Origin: Glomus cerebriforme
Lineage: Eukaryota > Glomeromycota > Glomeromycetes > Glomerales > Glomeraceae
Direction of reading: 5' to 3'
Assembly: GCA_003550305.1 (NCBI GenBank)
Contig: QKYT01000386.1
Location: 28,473-87,645, forward strand
DNA: 59,173 bases
In this document: positions 1 through 11,140 of the stretch, piece by piece
How the letters are laid out: each line of letters begins with the position of its first letter
How positions within the stretch are numbered: position 1 is the first letter of the stretch
The notes under the pieces: generated by a model
Told to the model about the DNA's origin: nothing
Database searches by the model: none
The model's input: the letters and a program-made list of their open reading frames with translations, nothing else
Translations under genes and position numbers: made by a program

Positions 1-1
1 T

Positions 2-202
2 ATATCGAGGTTCGCTGTAGAGAGGGGAGACTGTAGTCAAATTAAACTTAATGATTCAACATCAGTCTTACATGAAGAAATATTTAATAATTTTAGCAAA
101 AATAAATCTACCAATGATAATAAAGATAATGAAGAGCTATCTGAAGATGAAATGATATTTAATGATATAAGTTTTAAAATATACGATAAATTATTTGATT
201 AA
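2..202 (+). CDS. Partial ORF entering from the left edge, unknown function
   Basis: A reading frame is open from base 2 to a TAA at 200-202, with no start inside the window. The 66 residues are polar and acidic, rich in Asn, Asp and Glu (for example NDNKDNEELSEDE), with no domain I recognise. It would be the C-terminal part of a gene or of a decayed family copy. The following bases are A+T-rich and contain no second open exon that I could join. Low-complexity acidic tails are common in these genomes, so it may be real, but length alone is weak support. Confidence 0.35.
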   Translation: MSRFAVERGDCSQIKLNDSTSVLHEEIFNNFSKNKSTNDNKDNEELSEDEMIFNDISFKIYDKLFD

Positions 203-1263
203 TAGCGGTAATTATTTTAATTTGTTTTATTTCTGAATTAAGTTCAGTTTAAATTTAATATCATTTGTGATTTCATTACTTTTTGATTTAGGCTTCTGGC
301 TATGTATTGCAAGTACATTTCAACAATCCTTCATACTGCTGTTAGCATTCTCAAAGCATTGGTAATCTTGCCTTAGATGAATATATTTGGTAAAGAAAGT
401 TCTGGCCATGTCGATTATACAATCAAGAAAATATTGAGCTTACTCAAAAAAATAATATGTATAACTAAAGGGAAGCAAAATCAACCTGGGAAAGGTGTGG
501 CACAAAATTTAATGCAATGTTGAAGTTCGTACAAAGTAAGTATCATACCAACCTGGGAAAGGTATGGCATAAAATTTTATGCAATGTCAAAGTTTGTGTA
601 AAGTAAGTATCATAACATGTCTAACCTTCATTCAACTATCATAATATACTAACTAATCATCATCTGTAAACATAGATGAACTTGGATATGCTCAAGAAAA
701 AGTATAAGGCTAACAAAGCATTTGAGAAGTATAAATATGTCTATAATATCATCACAATAGGTGAGAAATAACTCTAGCAAGTCTGTTTTTTTTCTTTGTA
801 TCACTAACTTGTTTTATAATTTCTTAGCCACAAACTGGTACTTTATCCTAAAGGTATCTACTATATGAGCAGGACTGAATATTGAATCTCACTAACGGAA
901 GATGTCATCAAAAGATCCCACTGACTTGTGCAAGAATGTAAAGAGGATTTTAGAGATTATAGTAGGTTTGTTAAAAGATAGGGTATTAGCTAGTGAAGAA
1001 CCCACAAATAAGAAATGTTGTGTAGAAGAAATAATTAAGAAAAAACAAGCATGTATAGTAGCATAGAGAAGTGTAAAGTGAAACAAGCTTCATCATATAT
1101 TATAGGCAAAGTCCTGACTCTTTGTATTTATTTTTTGCGTGTATTAATAAAAAATTTTTCTTGGCAGAATGATTGGTGTTACAATTTGTAACGCATACGA
1201 GATTTATTATTGAAATTTGAATAATTCCAATAATTCCATACCATATATAAAGTTTTATTGAAT
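203..1263. other. Intergenic, one 67-bp tandem duplication
   Basis: No supported gene. The stretch holds the tandem duplication at 482-615. A 28-codon frame starts at the ATG at 675 (MNLDMLKKKYK...) and runs into a GTGAG; it is too short to call. The open frame seen on the minus strand at 892-1086 is hydrophobic low-complexity and most likely chance. Confidence 0.6.
482..615. repeat. Tandem duplication, 67-bp unit, two copies
   Basis: The unit begins with CAACCTGGGAAAGGT at 482 and again at 549. Both copies end with GTAAGTATCATA. They differ by a few substitutions, so the duplication is old but clear. No coding meaning was found. Confidence 0.85.
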
Positions 1264-1678
1264 ATGCAATCTGAATTGAGACAAGAGAATGCTAGACTCC
1301 TGGCTGAAAATGCTAAGGTTAAGGCCAAAAATGTGAAATTAAAACAGGCTTATGGAAAAAACTGCTGTTGGACTTGCAAAACTAGAACAAAGTGAAAAAG
1401 AAAAGGCCAAACTTATTGCAAAACTAAACTGTAATATTGGGAAAATTAAGCGGGAACAAATTGCTATTAATATTTCAGTATACCGAATACTCCAATTCAT
1501 TCAGTATTACAGATTACTCCTAATCACCCATTTCACCACCTTATTGAGGATCAATCCGAGAAAAATAATGCTGACCCCATATCTCAAGATTAAGCATGTT
1601 AGAACATATAGTGCAGATGCTCTTTCAAGACTAACTGACACTCAAATCAACAGTATTATTATAAGTAACTTCAAATAA
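1264..1678 (+). pseudogene. Decayed coiled-coil family gene, copy A (internal deletion)
   Basis: The ATG at 1264 opens MQSELRQENARLLAEN, a Leu/Glu/Lys coiled-coil start shared with copy B at 5583. The frame breaks near 1350, where the coil continues in another frame (KLEQSEKEKAKLIAKLN). A third stretch, about 1510-1590, resembles copy B around NNADPISQ. At about 1589 the sequence jumps directly to the family C-terminus (RTYSADALSRLTDTQI), ending at TAA 1676-1678. Compared with copy B, roughly 0.7 kb of the middle is missing. I recall this arrangement as a multi-copy Rhizophagus family of unknown function, probably spread with repeats. This copy has frameshifts and a deletion and cannot encode the full protein. 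Confidence 0.6.
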
Positions 1679-1905
1679 ATAAAGTACTCCTATAATATGC
1701 TGAATGTTCCAAATACATATATGTCAATATACTATAGCCACTTATATGTAAATTTTATTACAGTATATATATACATTGGATAATTAGATAATACATTTTA
1801 AGATCTATAGCGGATGTCAAGGTTGATACATAAAAAATCCTATTATTACAAATAATAGTTTTTTTTCTTTTTATGATCTGGAAAAACATTTATAACAGTT
1901 TTCAT

Positions 1906-3485
1906 TCATCTTGGATGATGTCGAGATGTTGCGCTTTTTAACAAATTAGTTATCTGAGTATATGTGTGTTCAACACGAGCCTGTTTATAAGGAATCATAG
2001 TTAAGTAATTAAGATGTATATTTTGCAATTTACAGGCATTAACTTACCCTGAATGACATTAAATCAGTTACAATATCTTTTAGTAAATATAATTGCGTTG
2101 GCGTGTCTGGAATTGTAAATGAAAAAATTTCATCAACAAGATAAGCCCCGTCATAATATATCATTGCATAAAAAATAAAATCTCTTCCTGAAAAAGAAAA
2201 GAAAAAGTTTAGTAAAGGTTGATGAACACAAACATGCCAATAACGTTACTTACTATCGACGAGAATTCCATAGGTTTCAAGCTTTTATTTAAGCTTTTTT
2301 TCTCCATCAGTTATTCCTTTTTCCTGTAAAGTTTTTGTTAATTGGAAAAAAGCCAACTGCATTGCTTTTTCAAAAAAAAATTGTGTATCGTGAGCTCCAA
2401 ATTCTTGTGCATATAATATATGCTTAAAATGTTTGAAATGCTTTAATTTCTTACCTTTTAAAATTTTTTGAAGATCGCTGGTCATTTTTTTATGGTCCTC
2501 GACTATGGCGTTTCCAACCACCTCAAGGAAACCGATTTGAAAATTGATGCCATTTATGTTGATTGTTAATATCCCGTCATGATACCATCCCGTAGATCTC
2601 CGTTCTTCAGGGGACTTAGATAGAACTTTTTGGTTTTTGCGATCAACATTTTCTATTTCACCACTATGAAAAACGTATAGATTAGTCATTTCATATATAT
2701 ATATATATACACAAACAAAATATAATAAATCTTATCAGTCTTACGTTGGTAACCGGATAGTATTGTTTAAATCAAGAAACACGTCTTCACATAGCAAATT
2801 TACAAACCAACTTCGATACTGGTATTCACTGCTCCCTTCATCATTTAAGACATGTTTTGATAATTGAAAGCACGTTAAACTACAAACATAAAAGATTAAT
2901 AAAATCATATAAGTTAAAAAGCGGATAATAAATAGTAGGAACTTACAATCTTTGAAATATGTTGTCAATCCATTTTGACAACCAGTGTTTTCGAAATTTG
3001 TAATCGCCTTGATAACTAGGCACAAAGAAGACTGCATCAAGATCAACATAGTTATCCTCTGTAACTTTCTCCAATGATTCGTCATATTCATTCAAAATAG
3101 TTTCAACTTTACTAAGCTGAGGTGGGACTTCCAATCTAATATCGGTATCTTTCTTGCGAAATATATTTTCAAGAGTTTCCCACTCATTATCATCAAATTC
3201 TCTACGCAAGATATCACTTTCATTAGTTTCGGGAAGAAATATTACATTGTATCGTGCAATCCCTTTCCCAATTTTGGCTAGCCTTCTGACCGTTAAGCCA
3301 TCTGTGTTATTCATAAGTGGTAACTCATCATCGTCCGAGTCGTCATCGTCCGAGTCTTTACTACTTTCGGATAATTTCACTTTTTTAGACGAGCCCGGGT
3401 TCACATAGTTCGAATTCCGCTTTCCAAGTAATGTAGAATTATGTTGTCCATGAACTTTGAAGTTCGTTTCGATTATGTTTGTCAC
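1906..3485 (-). pseudogene. Six-exon gene of unknown function with one in-frame stop
   Basis: Exons, reading down the minus strand, are 3485-2947, 2879-2745, 2663-2455, 2364-2254, 2187-2048 and 1980-1906. Every junction is GT-AG and all phases match, giving 403 codons. The N-terminus holds a basic KKVKL followed by an acidic run (DSDDDDSDDDE), which suggests a nuclear localisation signal. The centre has HDGILTININGINFQIGFLEVVG, beginning at residue ~260, then a K-rich/MQLAFF helix. The C-terminal exons hold FYAMIYYDGAYLVDEI and FTIPDTPTQLYLL. I recall this as a large Rhizophagus-type family without known function. The DG...GFLEV spacing is loosely reminiscent of PD-(D/E)XK nucleases, which is only a guess. 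Exon 4 carries an in-frame TAA at 2287-2285 (codon 321); coding potential resumes immediately after it (KLETYGILVD). The gene is therefore a very young pseudogene, or makes a 320-residue product, or the base call is wrong. Confidence 0.7.
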
Positions 3486-3676
3486 TGTTAAGCTCTGTTT
3501 GTATATTGAAAGTAAATTTTAAAAACATTTTTCTGAACATTTTACGAAGGTAGCATGCATACCTTTGTTCTCTCTTTCTTCCAAATTTCCCAATCGTTTT
3601 GATATTCTCCCTTCTAATTATATTTAGTAGGTAATAAAATTAATAAAGTACTTCAGCTAAACAAAAATAATAAATA

Positions 3677-4012
3677 TTATAAAACATAATACAGCTCACA
3701 GACGTTAAATTTATCCAGAACGGAGATAAGCCTATCTGAAATTTTTACATTGCTGTTGCGAGCTATTGCTTTCATAAGTATTTTTGAATATTTTTGTATG
3801 GATCTTGACCTTTCAGAAGCATCTACGAAACGAAAGAAAGAAAGTGGGGTAGGAATTTCACTTTGCAACATCCAATCTATCTGGGCTTCTTCATGTCGTT
3901 TTCGTATACCTGGGTTTCTAACCATGTTTGAAAAATTCGCTTGTATTATCAGGAAAGAAAGTAATTTTGAAAATAACGTGCCTGAGAATTTATCTATACT
4001 GAGACGCGTCAT
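3677..4012 (-). CDS. Hypothetical small protein, possibly first exon of a gene
   Basis: An open frame of 111 codons with mixed, non-repetitive composition (RKRHEEAQIDWMLQSEIPTP, FFRFVDASERSRSIQKYSK) stands out from the A+T-rich surroundings. I do not recognise it. A start at the second Met (3925, MVRNPGIRKR) is attractive, because the first Met overlaps a cluster of GACGCGTCA and TTACGTCA motifs that looks regulatory. A possible donor (GTGAGC) lies near the 3' end, so the true C-terminus may sit in another exon. The six-exon gene starts 192 bp further on in the same direction; the two could belong together, but I found no phase-consistent join. Confidence 0.4.
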   Translation of the reverse strand: MTRLSIDKFSGTLFSKLLSFLIIQANFSNMVRNPGIRKRHEEAQIDWMLQSEIPTPLSFFRFVDASERSRSIQKYSKILMKAIARNSNVKISDRLISVLDKFNVCELYYVL

Positions 4013-4028
4013 TACGTCAGACGCGTCA
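4003..4028. promoter_or_regulatory. Two GACGCGTCA motifs flanking TTACGTCA
   Basis: ACGCGT (the core of MluI cell-cycle boxes) occurs at 4004-4009 and 4021-4026, each inside GACGCGTCA. A CRE/ATF-like TTACGTCA lies between them at 4012-4019. CpG-rich motifs are very rare in this window, so the cluster is unlikely to be background. It lies just upstream of, or overlaps, the start of the minus-strand ORF ending at 3677. Confidence 0.4.
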
Positions 4029-5582
4029 GATGCCTAATGCCGGCCCAGATGTCCTAAGGCATTATAAACATGCATATAAAAATTATCAGCTTCTTGCTAG
4101 TACAGTATGTATTTTGCTCTGCTTCATTTTTTTCTTTTCAGTTTTTTAAAAAACAAGGTAAGCTTTCAATATGCTTATGCTTAATGAACTCTATCAACCA
4201 CAACTTGGTTAAGCATGAAAGGTAACTGCGATGGACTTGTGAACTGTTGGAAGCTAAAACTAGCGAGTCATCTTTTGAATGGCCGGTCTGGAGTGAAGGT
4301 TGCATACCACACCAAGTTGTGAAGTGGTGGTAAAGCACAGAGAGTGACTGTGATGGACTTGTAAACTATCGGAAGCTTTAACTAGCAAGTCATCTTTTGA
4401 AGGCTGACTTGATGTGACATCCATCATTTTTTTTTGTGATCCATATGAAATGTCTTATTACATTAAACTAACTTTTCATTATTTTTTTTTTCAAATGTTT
4501 TAATGAAAAAGGTTTTTACAATAAAGTTAGAATATACCAGCATGTACTATAAGATCATTACTAACCTGATACTTTTAGGTAACTGTATAAGTAAAATTGC
4601 ATATCCTTCATACATGAAATTCAATAAAGTTAAAGGTACTTTTCAACTTAAAGTCAAGAAAATGTAAAAAGATATAGTCATAAAGGATTTGTAAGAAAGC
4701 TTAGCACATTACTAGTATCAGCAAAGCCACTAATTGTGAATTTATTTTCTGCATTATTTATGGTATTATATTAATCTTTGGTGGTGAGATAAAAGTCTAT
4801 TCCCAATATGAAAGTTACAGCAAATGAGCTGTTAATTGGTAAAGATGAGAAACACAATCAACATAATTATTGAGACAAAAATAGAGGATACTAATCAAAG
4901 ATATTACACAGAATGCGATCCAACTGCAAACATCTATTCAGCATAATCCTAAAAAATGAACTTATGATACAGCAGGTTTGCATGAAAATGTAATATGTAG
5001 GATTGTATCAACTTGCTATGAATTGGGTAATAATCAAGCTAACTTTGATAATAACAGTAAAGGAAAGGTAAAAGTTCTTTGTCACCCTTATCACTACCAA
5101 TTAATAACTCTGTTTTAACTTGTTTGGGCAAATCAAGTAGGTGTTTGATAGTCAAATTAAATTACAGAGATTATCGAAGCAAATGTGCTTCCTATTTTTT
5201 CTTCTTTTGTTAATTATTTTATTATTATAAACTTTTGGTAAGTTTTACTGTCAATATTGTTAATTCTGGCTCTGCATATTCTATACATAACTGATGACCA
5301 TTTTATTCTATTCAGAATATCAATGTTAGGACAAATAAAATCAGATTAATATTGGAATATTGTATTAGTATATAGATAGCTTAGCCTTGGATAAATGAAA
5401 CACTAGTAGAAGCATAAAAACTTAACTCTCACATTGTAAAACAAGTTTATGTATTACCAAATCTTGTAATTTATTTTTTACATCAATAAATCAGTAATTC
5501 CAATGAGGATATTATCTTATTTTTTATCTATACTAATAAACTTTTGAATTATTCCATCTTGTATAAAAAAATATTATCAAAT
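4029..5582. other. Intergenic with a diverged direct repeat
   Basis: No gene is supported. The clearest structure is the direct repeat at 4222-4405. The rest (4410-5580) is A+T-rich with no open frame of convincing composition. Confidence 0.55.
4222..4405. repeat. Diverged direct repeat, period about 121 bp
   Basis: A segment centred on GATGGACTTGTGAACT and ending AGTCATCTTTTGAA (about 4222-4284) recurs at about 4344-4405 with some 85% identity by eye. Origin unknown. Confidence 0.75.
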
Positions 5583-6790
5583 ATGCAATCTGAAATCGAT
5601 TTATTGAGAGAAATAAATTTGAAGCTCTTAGCCAAGATTACAAAACTTAGAAAAGAAAATGCTGAAGTTAAAGCTAAGAATATTGAAATTAAAGCTGAGA
5701 ATATGAAGTTAAAGTATATTTTGGAAGAACATAAAGCCAGATTCACAAACCTAGGACAGTGATAAAGAAAAGACCACCCTTATTGCTAAATTAGATGATG
5801 ATATCAGGAAAATTAAACAAGAATAAAATGCTGTTAATATTTTAACATAAAACAATATATTCATACCAAAGTTTTTAATTCATTCAATAACTTCACAATC
5901 ATCTATTTTGCTATCTATTAAGGGAATTTCAAAGCAATTGAATCATTCTGATCATTCTATTAAAAAGAATAATGCTAATCCTATATCTCAGAATTTTGAT
6001 TCAATACCTTTAGATCAAATTAATATACCTTTCGTTGCAAATCAGTATGATACTACCAAATCTAAATCATTGAAAGATGATAGAGAGACAGATTTTTTTT
6101 TAGATGTGATGCATAAGAAAAAAGTTAGTAATGAGATTAGGCAAAGGAAATGAAAAAAAAGCTTAACCAATTGCATATGCTTTTTTAGGACTCATTCTCA
6201 ACTACTTCTGTATCATTCTATTCACTCACTAGTTTGTATTCAGAGAAAAATGCTGAAAAACTGTTTAAAGAAGAGAGATAAGCAGAACACTTCATCACAT
6301 CAAAAAATCCTCTATAAATAAAAAGTAACGCAGAGTTTAAAACAAAAACTATCATCCTTTTGAAACAGTAAAGACAGTGATAGCAGGGTGTTTGACATTC
6401 AGATTCCTAAACTCTTCTTAGAAGCGATTCTAACAGGGTCTAGTAAAATTATAGCACAAACTATAGTTAATTTATTTAATGTAGCAATGAATATCAAATA
6501 TAAGAAGATACTATGCTGGTATTATTACTATAAGACATACAAGGATCAAATTAGGGATGTTAAATCTATGAATAAGATTGATGACCAATTAGCAAAAATA
6601 TTGATATACAGCAAAATCAAATCTTTTCTTTCTAACATTACTGATGTAAATTTATGTAAAATCACTTCTAGAGTTAAAAAAGTTTATATATTATTTAAGA
6701 GAATAAGAATAGATAAAATTCAAGCAGTACAAGTGCTATTTTAAATTTAATAAAAATTGGCATTATAAATTATTTTTCTAAGTCTTTTAT
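5583..6790 (+). pseudogene. Decayed coiled-coil family gene, copy B (near full length)
   Basis: ATG 5583 opens MQSEIDLLREINLKLLAKI, a Lys/Glu/Leu coiled coil of about 60 residues ending in a TGA at 5760. Coiled-coil coding continues in the next frame (TLIAKLDDDIRKIKQE), showing a frameshift. At 5908-6153 comes a polar linker and the motif DFFLDVMHKKKVSNEIRQRK. At 6388-6744 a helical C-terminal part follows (IPKLFLEAILTGSSKII, KILCWYYYYKTY, KKVYILFKRIRIDKI). After another frameshift near 6725 the family end SSTSAILNLIKIGIINYFSK can be read to about 6790. Function is unknown. The order of blocks matches copy A outside the latter's deletion. At least three frame breaks make it a pseudogene. Confidence 0.6.
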
Positions 6791-6979
6791 GAATAATATA
6801 GATGAATGCCAAAAAATGATTAGCATGATAAATTGTTACATACACATGACTTTAAAAAGCAATTAGATTAATGCACTAAAGAAAAGTATCTTGACTATAC
6901 CTATTACTTTGTCTCAAACATCTGTTTCTAACTCTTTTGATGAAAAATTACCTAATATAAAAGTAAATATACCATTCAT

Positions 6980-7350
6980 ACTTCAAGTAAGATCATCTAA
7001 CAAATCTTGATTTTTGATTTTTATTTTATCTGATGATCCAGAAAAGAAGTGAAAACATATAATGGATTAATACTGAAGCAATTTTCTTATCTATCTTTAA
7101 GTAATAATAATAAATATAGTGATAGATTTAATTTTAATAGTTCAATATTCTGTCCATTATGTAATGGCTGAAGATTATAAAGAAAAAATATATGGAATAA
7201 ATGCAAGAATTCTTTAAATTGTAAAATCCTAATAGTATCTGTAAAAGTATAAAGGCAACATATGGAATCAATTATTTGCATAAAATGTGCCAAAAAAATT
7301 CTTGCTAAATGGATATAAGTTATGGTACTATGCAATGTGTAAATCATATA
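6980..7350 (+). pseudogene. Relic with a Cys-Pro-x-Cys fragment following coiled-coil copy B
   Basis: Around 7134-7170 the plus strand reads SSIFCPLCNG, a half zinc-binding motif I associate with another domain found near these coiled-coil families. Stops interrupt it on both sides. The minus-strand open frame at 7087-7347 is the complement of this relic and is not taken as a gene. Confidence 0.3.
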
Positions 7351-7383
7351 TATATTTGTATTATTTTTTCATATTATTAAAAA

Positions 7384-7510
7384 TGGAATCTAAGTTTACC
7401 TTACTTAGAAAAAAATGACAGATTTATAGTCAAGATAATTGGACTTGAGTTCAAGAAAACTGAGCTTAAAAAAAGAGTTGCAAAATTGGAAAAGAAGCAG
7501 TTGGTGAACA
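7384..7510 (+). pseudogene. Coiled-coil family gene, copy C (start only, decayed)
   Basis: ATG 7384 gives MESKFTLLRKK and then frame breaks, with further coil-like coding (FKKTELKKRVAKLEKKQ) up to about 7510. The start and heptad-like pattern match MQSE.. in copies A and B. Nothing of the C-terminal blocks could be found downstream. Confidence 0.45.
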
Positions 7511-10500
7511 TAGTAATAAATATACCTTTCAGTAAAATTAAAAAGCCATTGTCAAAATATTTCATCATGAGTAAAATCAATTATGACAGGCATAATTTTT
7601 ACTAATAAAACATATAAATTACATCAAATTATATCTTTGTATTATATTAGTTATAATTCAAAAAAATCTATTTCATGGGGAAGTATAGTAATAAAAAACT
7701 TATTTTATGCATTACAAATATTACAAAAAAATATGATTTTATTAATAAAATAATATTTCAAATATGAATATTTTTTGATAATCAATTCTTATTTCACATA
7801 TGAGATTTGGGATATGTATATACTAATTTTTCATCATTTTTTTATTGATTTGTAAGAAGAATTAGTGAATAATAAAATGCAATATATAATTGCTGGTAAA
7901 AATCTGAAAAATGTTTTCTTTTGTGAAATTTACAAGTAATATAAAAACCTTATTTTTAGCTTTAACTGACAAGATAACTATTTTTTTTTTTGATTACAAG
8001 AGTAATAAGTGAGCAGGTATAAAGAATCAAGAGAACTTAGTTAATATAAAAATTGAAAACTTGATTACTGCTGAGAATATTAATATAAATCCAATTAGTA
8101 ATATATAAAGTATAAAATATTTATAAAGTATAACCAAGATATAACAAAACCCTTAAATTAATTACATTAAATATATTAAAGTATCTCTCAAAGGACATTC
8201 TTTATAAAAAGCCAAATTTTTTATTAATCTGAATTATAGGCCATATAGAGAATGTAATATTTCATTTTAATAGAAAACTACTTAAATCGTTTATTTTAAA
8301 CATTTGTAGTGATATAATTCATTAGACTTGTGCAAAAGTAATGTATAAAGATGAAACATTATTTTACTTCTTTTATATTTAAACTGCAAGCAAGCATATT
8401 GTATATTTCGAATATATTAATAATTTGTGAAAGCTTAAAGCTATACCCTATTTGTCTGTCAACTAATATGAAAATTAATAATTTGAAAACTTCAATAGAA
8501 TAGAGTTCAAATACTATGCAGAAAAAATATTCTAGTAAGTTTATTTCTAAAAAAGTCTCAAATAAAGAAGTAAAGCAGATCAGAAAACAGGTTGATAGAA
8601 AGGATTTTTCTATATTGAAAAAACTAATTATAAAGTTGACTTCTCCTGAGTTCTTACAAAATGATCTTTCTTAAGACTCCTCATCACTTTGCAATTGAGT
8701 ATCTCTAAGATGGACATAAGCTTATTTGATTTTCTTAATTTATATAATATAATTAATACTGTCAAAGATAATTTTCAAAAAACTACTTATAATTTGATTT
8801 GATGTTATTATAATTTTGACCAATCCATTAAACAGTTATTCAATTATTTTAAAAAAACTTATAATGAGGATATATCTAATGCTTGAGTTAATGATAGAAT
8901 CAGAAATTAGATTTCTGTATAATTAAAAAAATTAGTTAATATAGTATATATATCAGATTAAACAAAAATTGGTAATCAATAAGGCACATACCTGATTAAA
9001 TACAATATAAGTAATTAAATTGAAGTTATTTTATTAAGTAATCATTTAAATAAAATTAATAATCTGATTTGTAATAATTTGTAAAATTGTGATACACATT
9101 AATTGAAATAGAAATATTTGGCCTTAATAATATTAGGCCAATATTTGATTTAAATTAATAATAAAATGCAATTTGACTTATATTCAACCTTACAAAATGA
9201 TGTCCAAATTGCATACTAATTTTTAAACTTATATTTGACTTATATTCAATTTTGCAAAATAATGGCTTTTTTTTAAAGCCAAAAAGCAATTTTTAAAGCC
9301 AAAAATTGGTAAATTTAATGACATATTAAATCTATTAAATTAACTAAATAGTATTATTATAATACTATATATTAAAGAAAAAGAGAAAAAAAATGCATAT
9401 ATTTTAAGTTACATGAAACATGATATATGATTCCATAATAGTTTAAAAAAAAACTTAAATTAGTATATATATAATATATACAATTTTTTTAAGTTCTTTT
9501 AAACTTTTTTTTTTTCCTTTAACTTTAGCAAAAATTCATAATAAAATATTGAACTAACTGTAATTATATATACAATCTTCTTTATGATTTTCTTTTAAAT
9601 ATTTTATTTGGTTTATACTATTCAGCATTTCATTATATGTTTAAAGTGGTAATTATTTAAAATCAATATTTTGTTGCATAAATAATATATATAGTTATTC
9701 ATTTTGTTTAAAATTTCTTGAATATTACAAAATCTGCAATCTGAATATAAATTAAATTGCAGAGAAATCTTTAATCTAAGCCAGGATGTAAGCACGTAAA
9801 GTAAAATACTTATTTTTATTATCATTGTAATAAAAGATTCTATTTGTAAATATAAAACAACCTTATAAATATTATATATTTGGTATTTTCATATTTTGCG
9901 AACAATTTCTTTATAATATCATTATCTTATCTTTACAGTATATTTTGCATATAGTAAATATTTAGTATTTTATATACTATATAATATATATAATTTTAAA
10001 CAATATTCAAATAAGAAAAAAGTAATTTATCATCATGACGATGCATTGCTACTAAACCTGATTCCAAAACTGAAATATTTTAGATTTACCAAAATTCTAA
10101 AACTGAAATCTAAAATATTTTAGCATTTCAGTATCAATTTCAGATTAAAGTCATTTTTATAAATCAGCCATATAGTTTGTATTATATGATTGGTCAGTAT
10201 ACAGATATAGAGATTGTGTATCATAAATCATTTCTAGAAACAATGATATTTAACGGTATTGTTTAAAGTCACAACAGTTTATACAAATTGTATTATGAGC
10301 AATGCTCGTACATGATGACTGAAAATATTGGAATTGTTAATTTTTTAACAATAGCTTTATATAGAAAATATCAAAATATTGTCACGATAATCAATATAAG
10401 AATATATTTAGTATGATTTATGTATAAATATTAATGTACTTAAATTATTGTTAAATTATTTAAAGAATATATTTCATGTCTGATCAGAATATTTTACAAA

Positions 10501-10740
10501 ACTGTTAATATTATAATTCAAAAATTAAGTATATTTTTTGTATAATTTAAAATAATTTATTATTATCAAATTTTATTTAAATAAACCATCTTTCCAATTT
10601 TTAGTATATTTTAAGAATATTATTGCTGTATAAGGATATTTTAACTATAAAACTAGAACATTTTAAGAATTTAGATTTTTTATAGGGCCATCAATATTAT
10701 AAATATAATCAAATGTATATCAGCTTAAAATCAATTACAA
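7511..10740. other. A+T-rich repeat desert
   Basis: No supported gene. Short local repeats occur, such as TATTTGACTTATATTCAA at about 9175 and 9232 and AAAGCCAAAAA near 9285 and 9296. A weak coding-like stretch lies near 8560-8670. A solo copy of an inverted-repeat end lies at 10022-10050. Confidence 0.55.
10022..10050. repeat. Solo end related to the foldback element at 27365
   Basis: GTAATTTATCATCATGACGATGCATTG here matches the left terminal repeat of the element at 27365-28553 (GTAATTTATCGCCATGGCAATGCATTG) with four differences by eye. The preceding AAGAAAAAA is shared too. I found no matching opposite end nearby, so it is a remnant. Confidence 0.55.
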
Positions 10741-11140
10741 CTTTATTCTTTCTTCTAGAAGAGAAGCCAAAGGCATGCTTTCTGCTTCTTCATATATATG
10801 GTATTTATGAATGTTATTACAATTTTTAAATTTATGTAACCAGCCATTGAAAAAAGCTAAGTCTTTTTCTTAAATATTAAAGACTTTTGCAAAGATTTTA
10901 ACCTTTTCCTTTATTAATAATTCCATTAATATTATACCATTGGCTGTCATATTTTCTACTCATAAATTCATTGCATGTTCAAGGATTAGAAACTTGACTT
11001 CTTTATGCCTAAAGATTTGAATAGTATCTTTTGCATTATAGCTTTCTATTTATCACTTTGTGATAATATCTTTAATATCATATTTCTATCAATCTTTAAG
11101 TTAGAATACTTTTTATTGAAATGGTTTGCAATATTTATAT
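10741..11140 (-). pseudogene. Pogo/Tigger-like (CENP-B fold) transposase DNA-binding relic
   Basis: On the minus strand a broken reading can be followed from about 11140: ANHFNKKYSNLKIDRNMILK then ILSQSDK, the style of a pogo/Tigger N-terminal helix-turn-helix. Then MTANGIILMELLIKEKVKIF, a stop, and FFNGWLHKFKNCNNIH followed by EEAESMPLASLLEERI. The GWL-x-KFK-x-R/N-xI pattern and the trailing E-A-x-S-x-PL are hallmarks of the CENP-B-type HTH of Tc1/mariner-related pogo transposases. Stops and frameshifts show that the copy is dead. The DDE catalytic domain was not found. The non-autonomous element at 54605-55060 has pogo-style ends. Confidence 0.55.

Noticed and set aside
2741..3091. Hydrophobic minus-strand ORF 2741-3091
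   Set aside because: It joins intron sequence and an exon of the six-exon gene; the real exon is 2745-2879.
3154..3408. Plus-strand Ser-rich ORFs opposite the minus-strand genes (3154-3408, 3750-4037)
   Set aside because: They are complements of acidic coding stretches on the minus strand.
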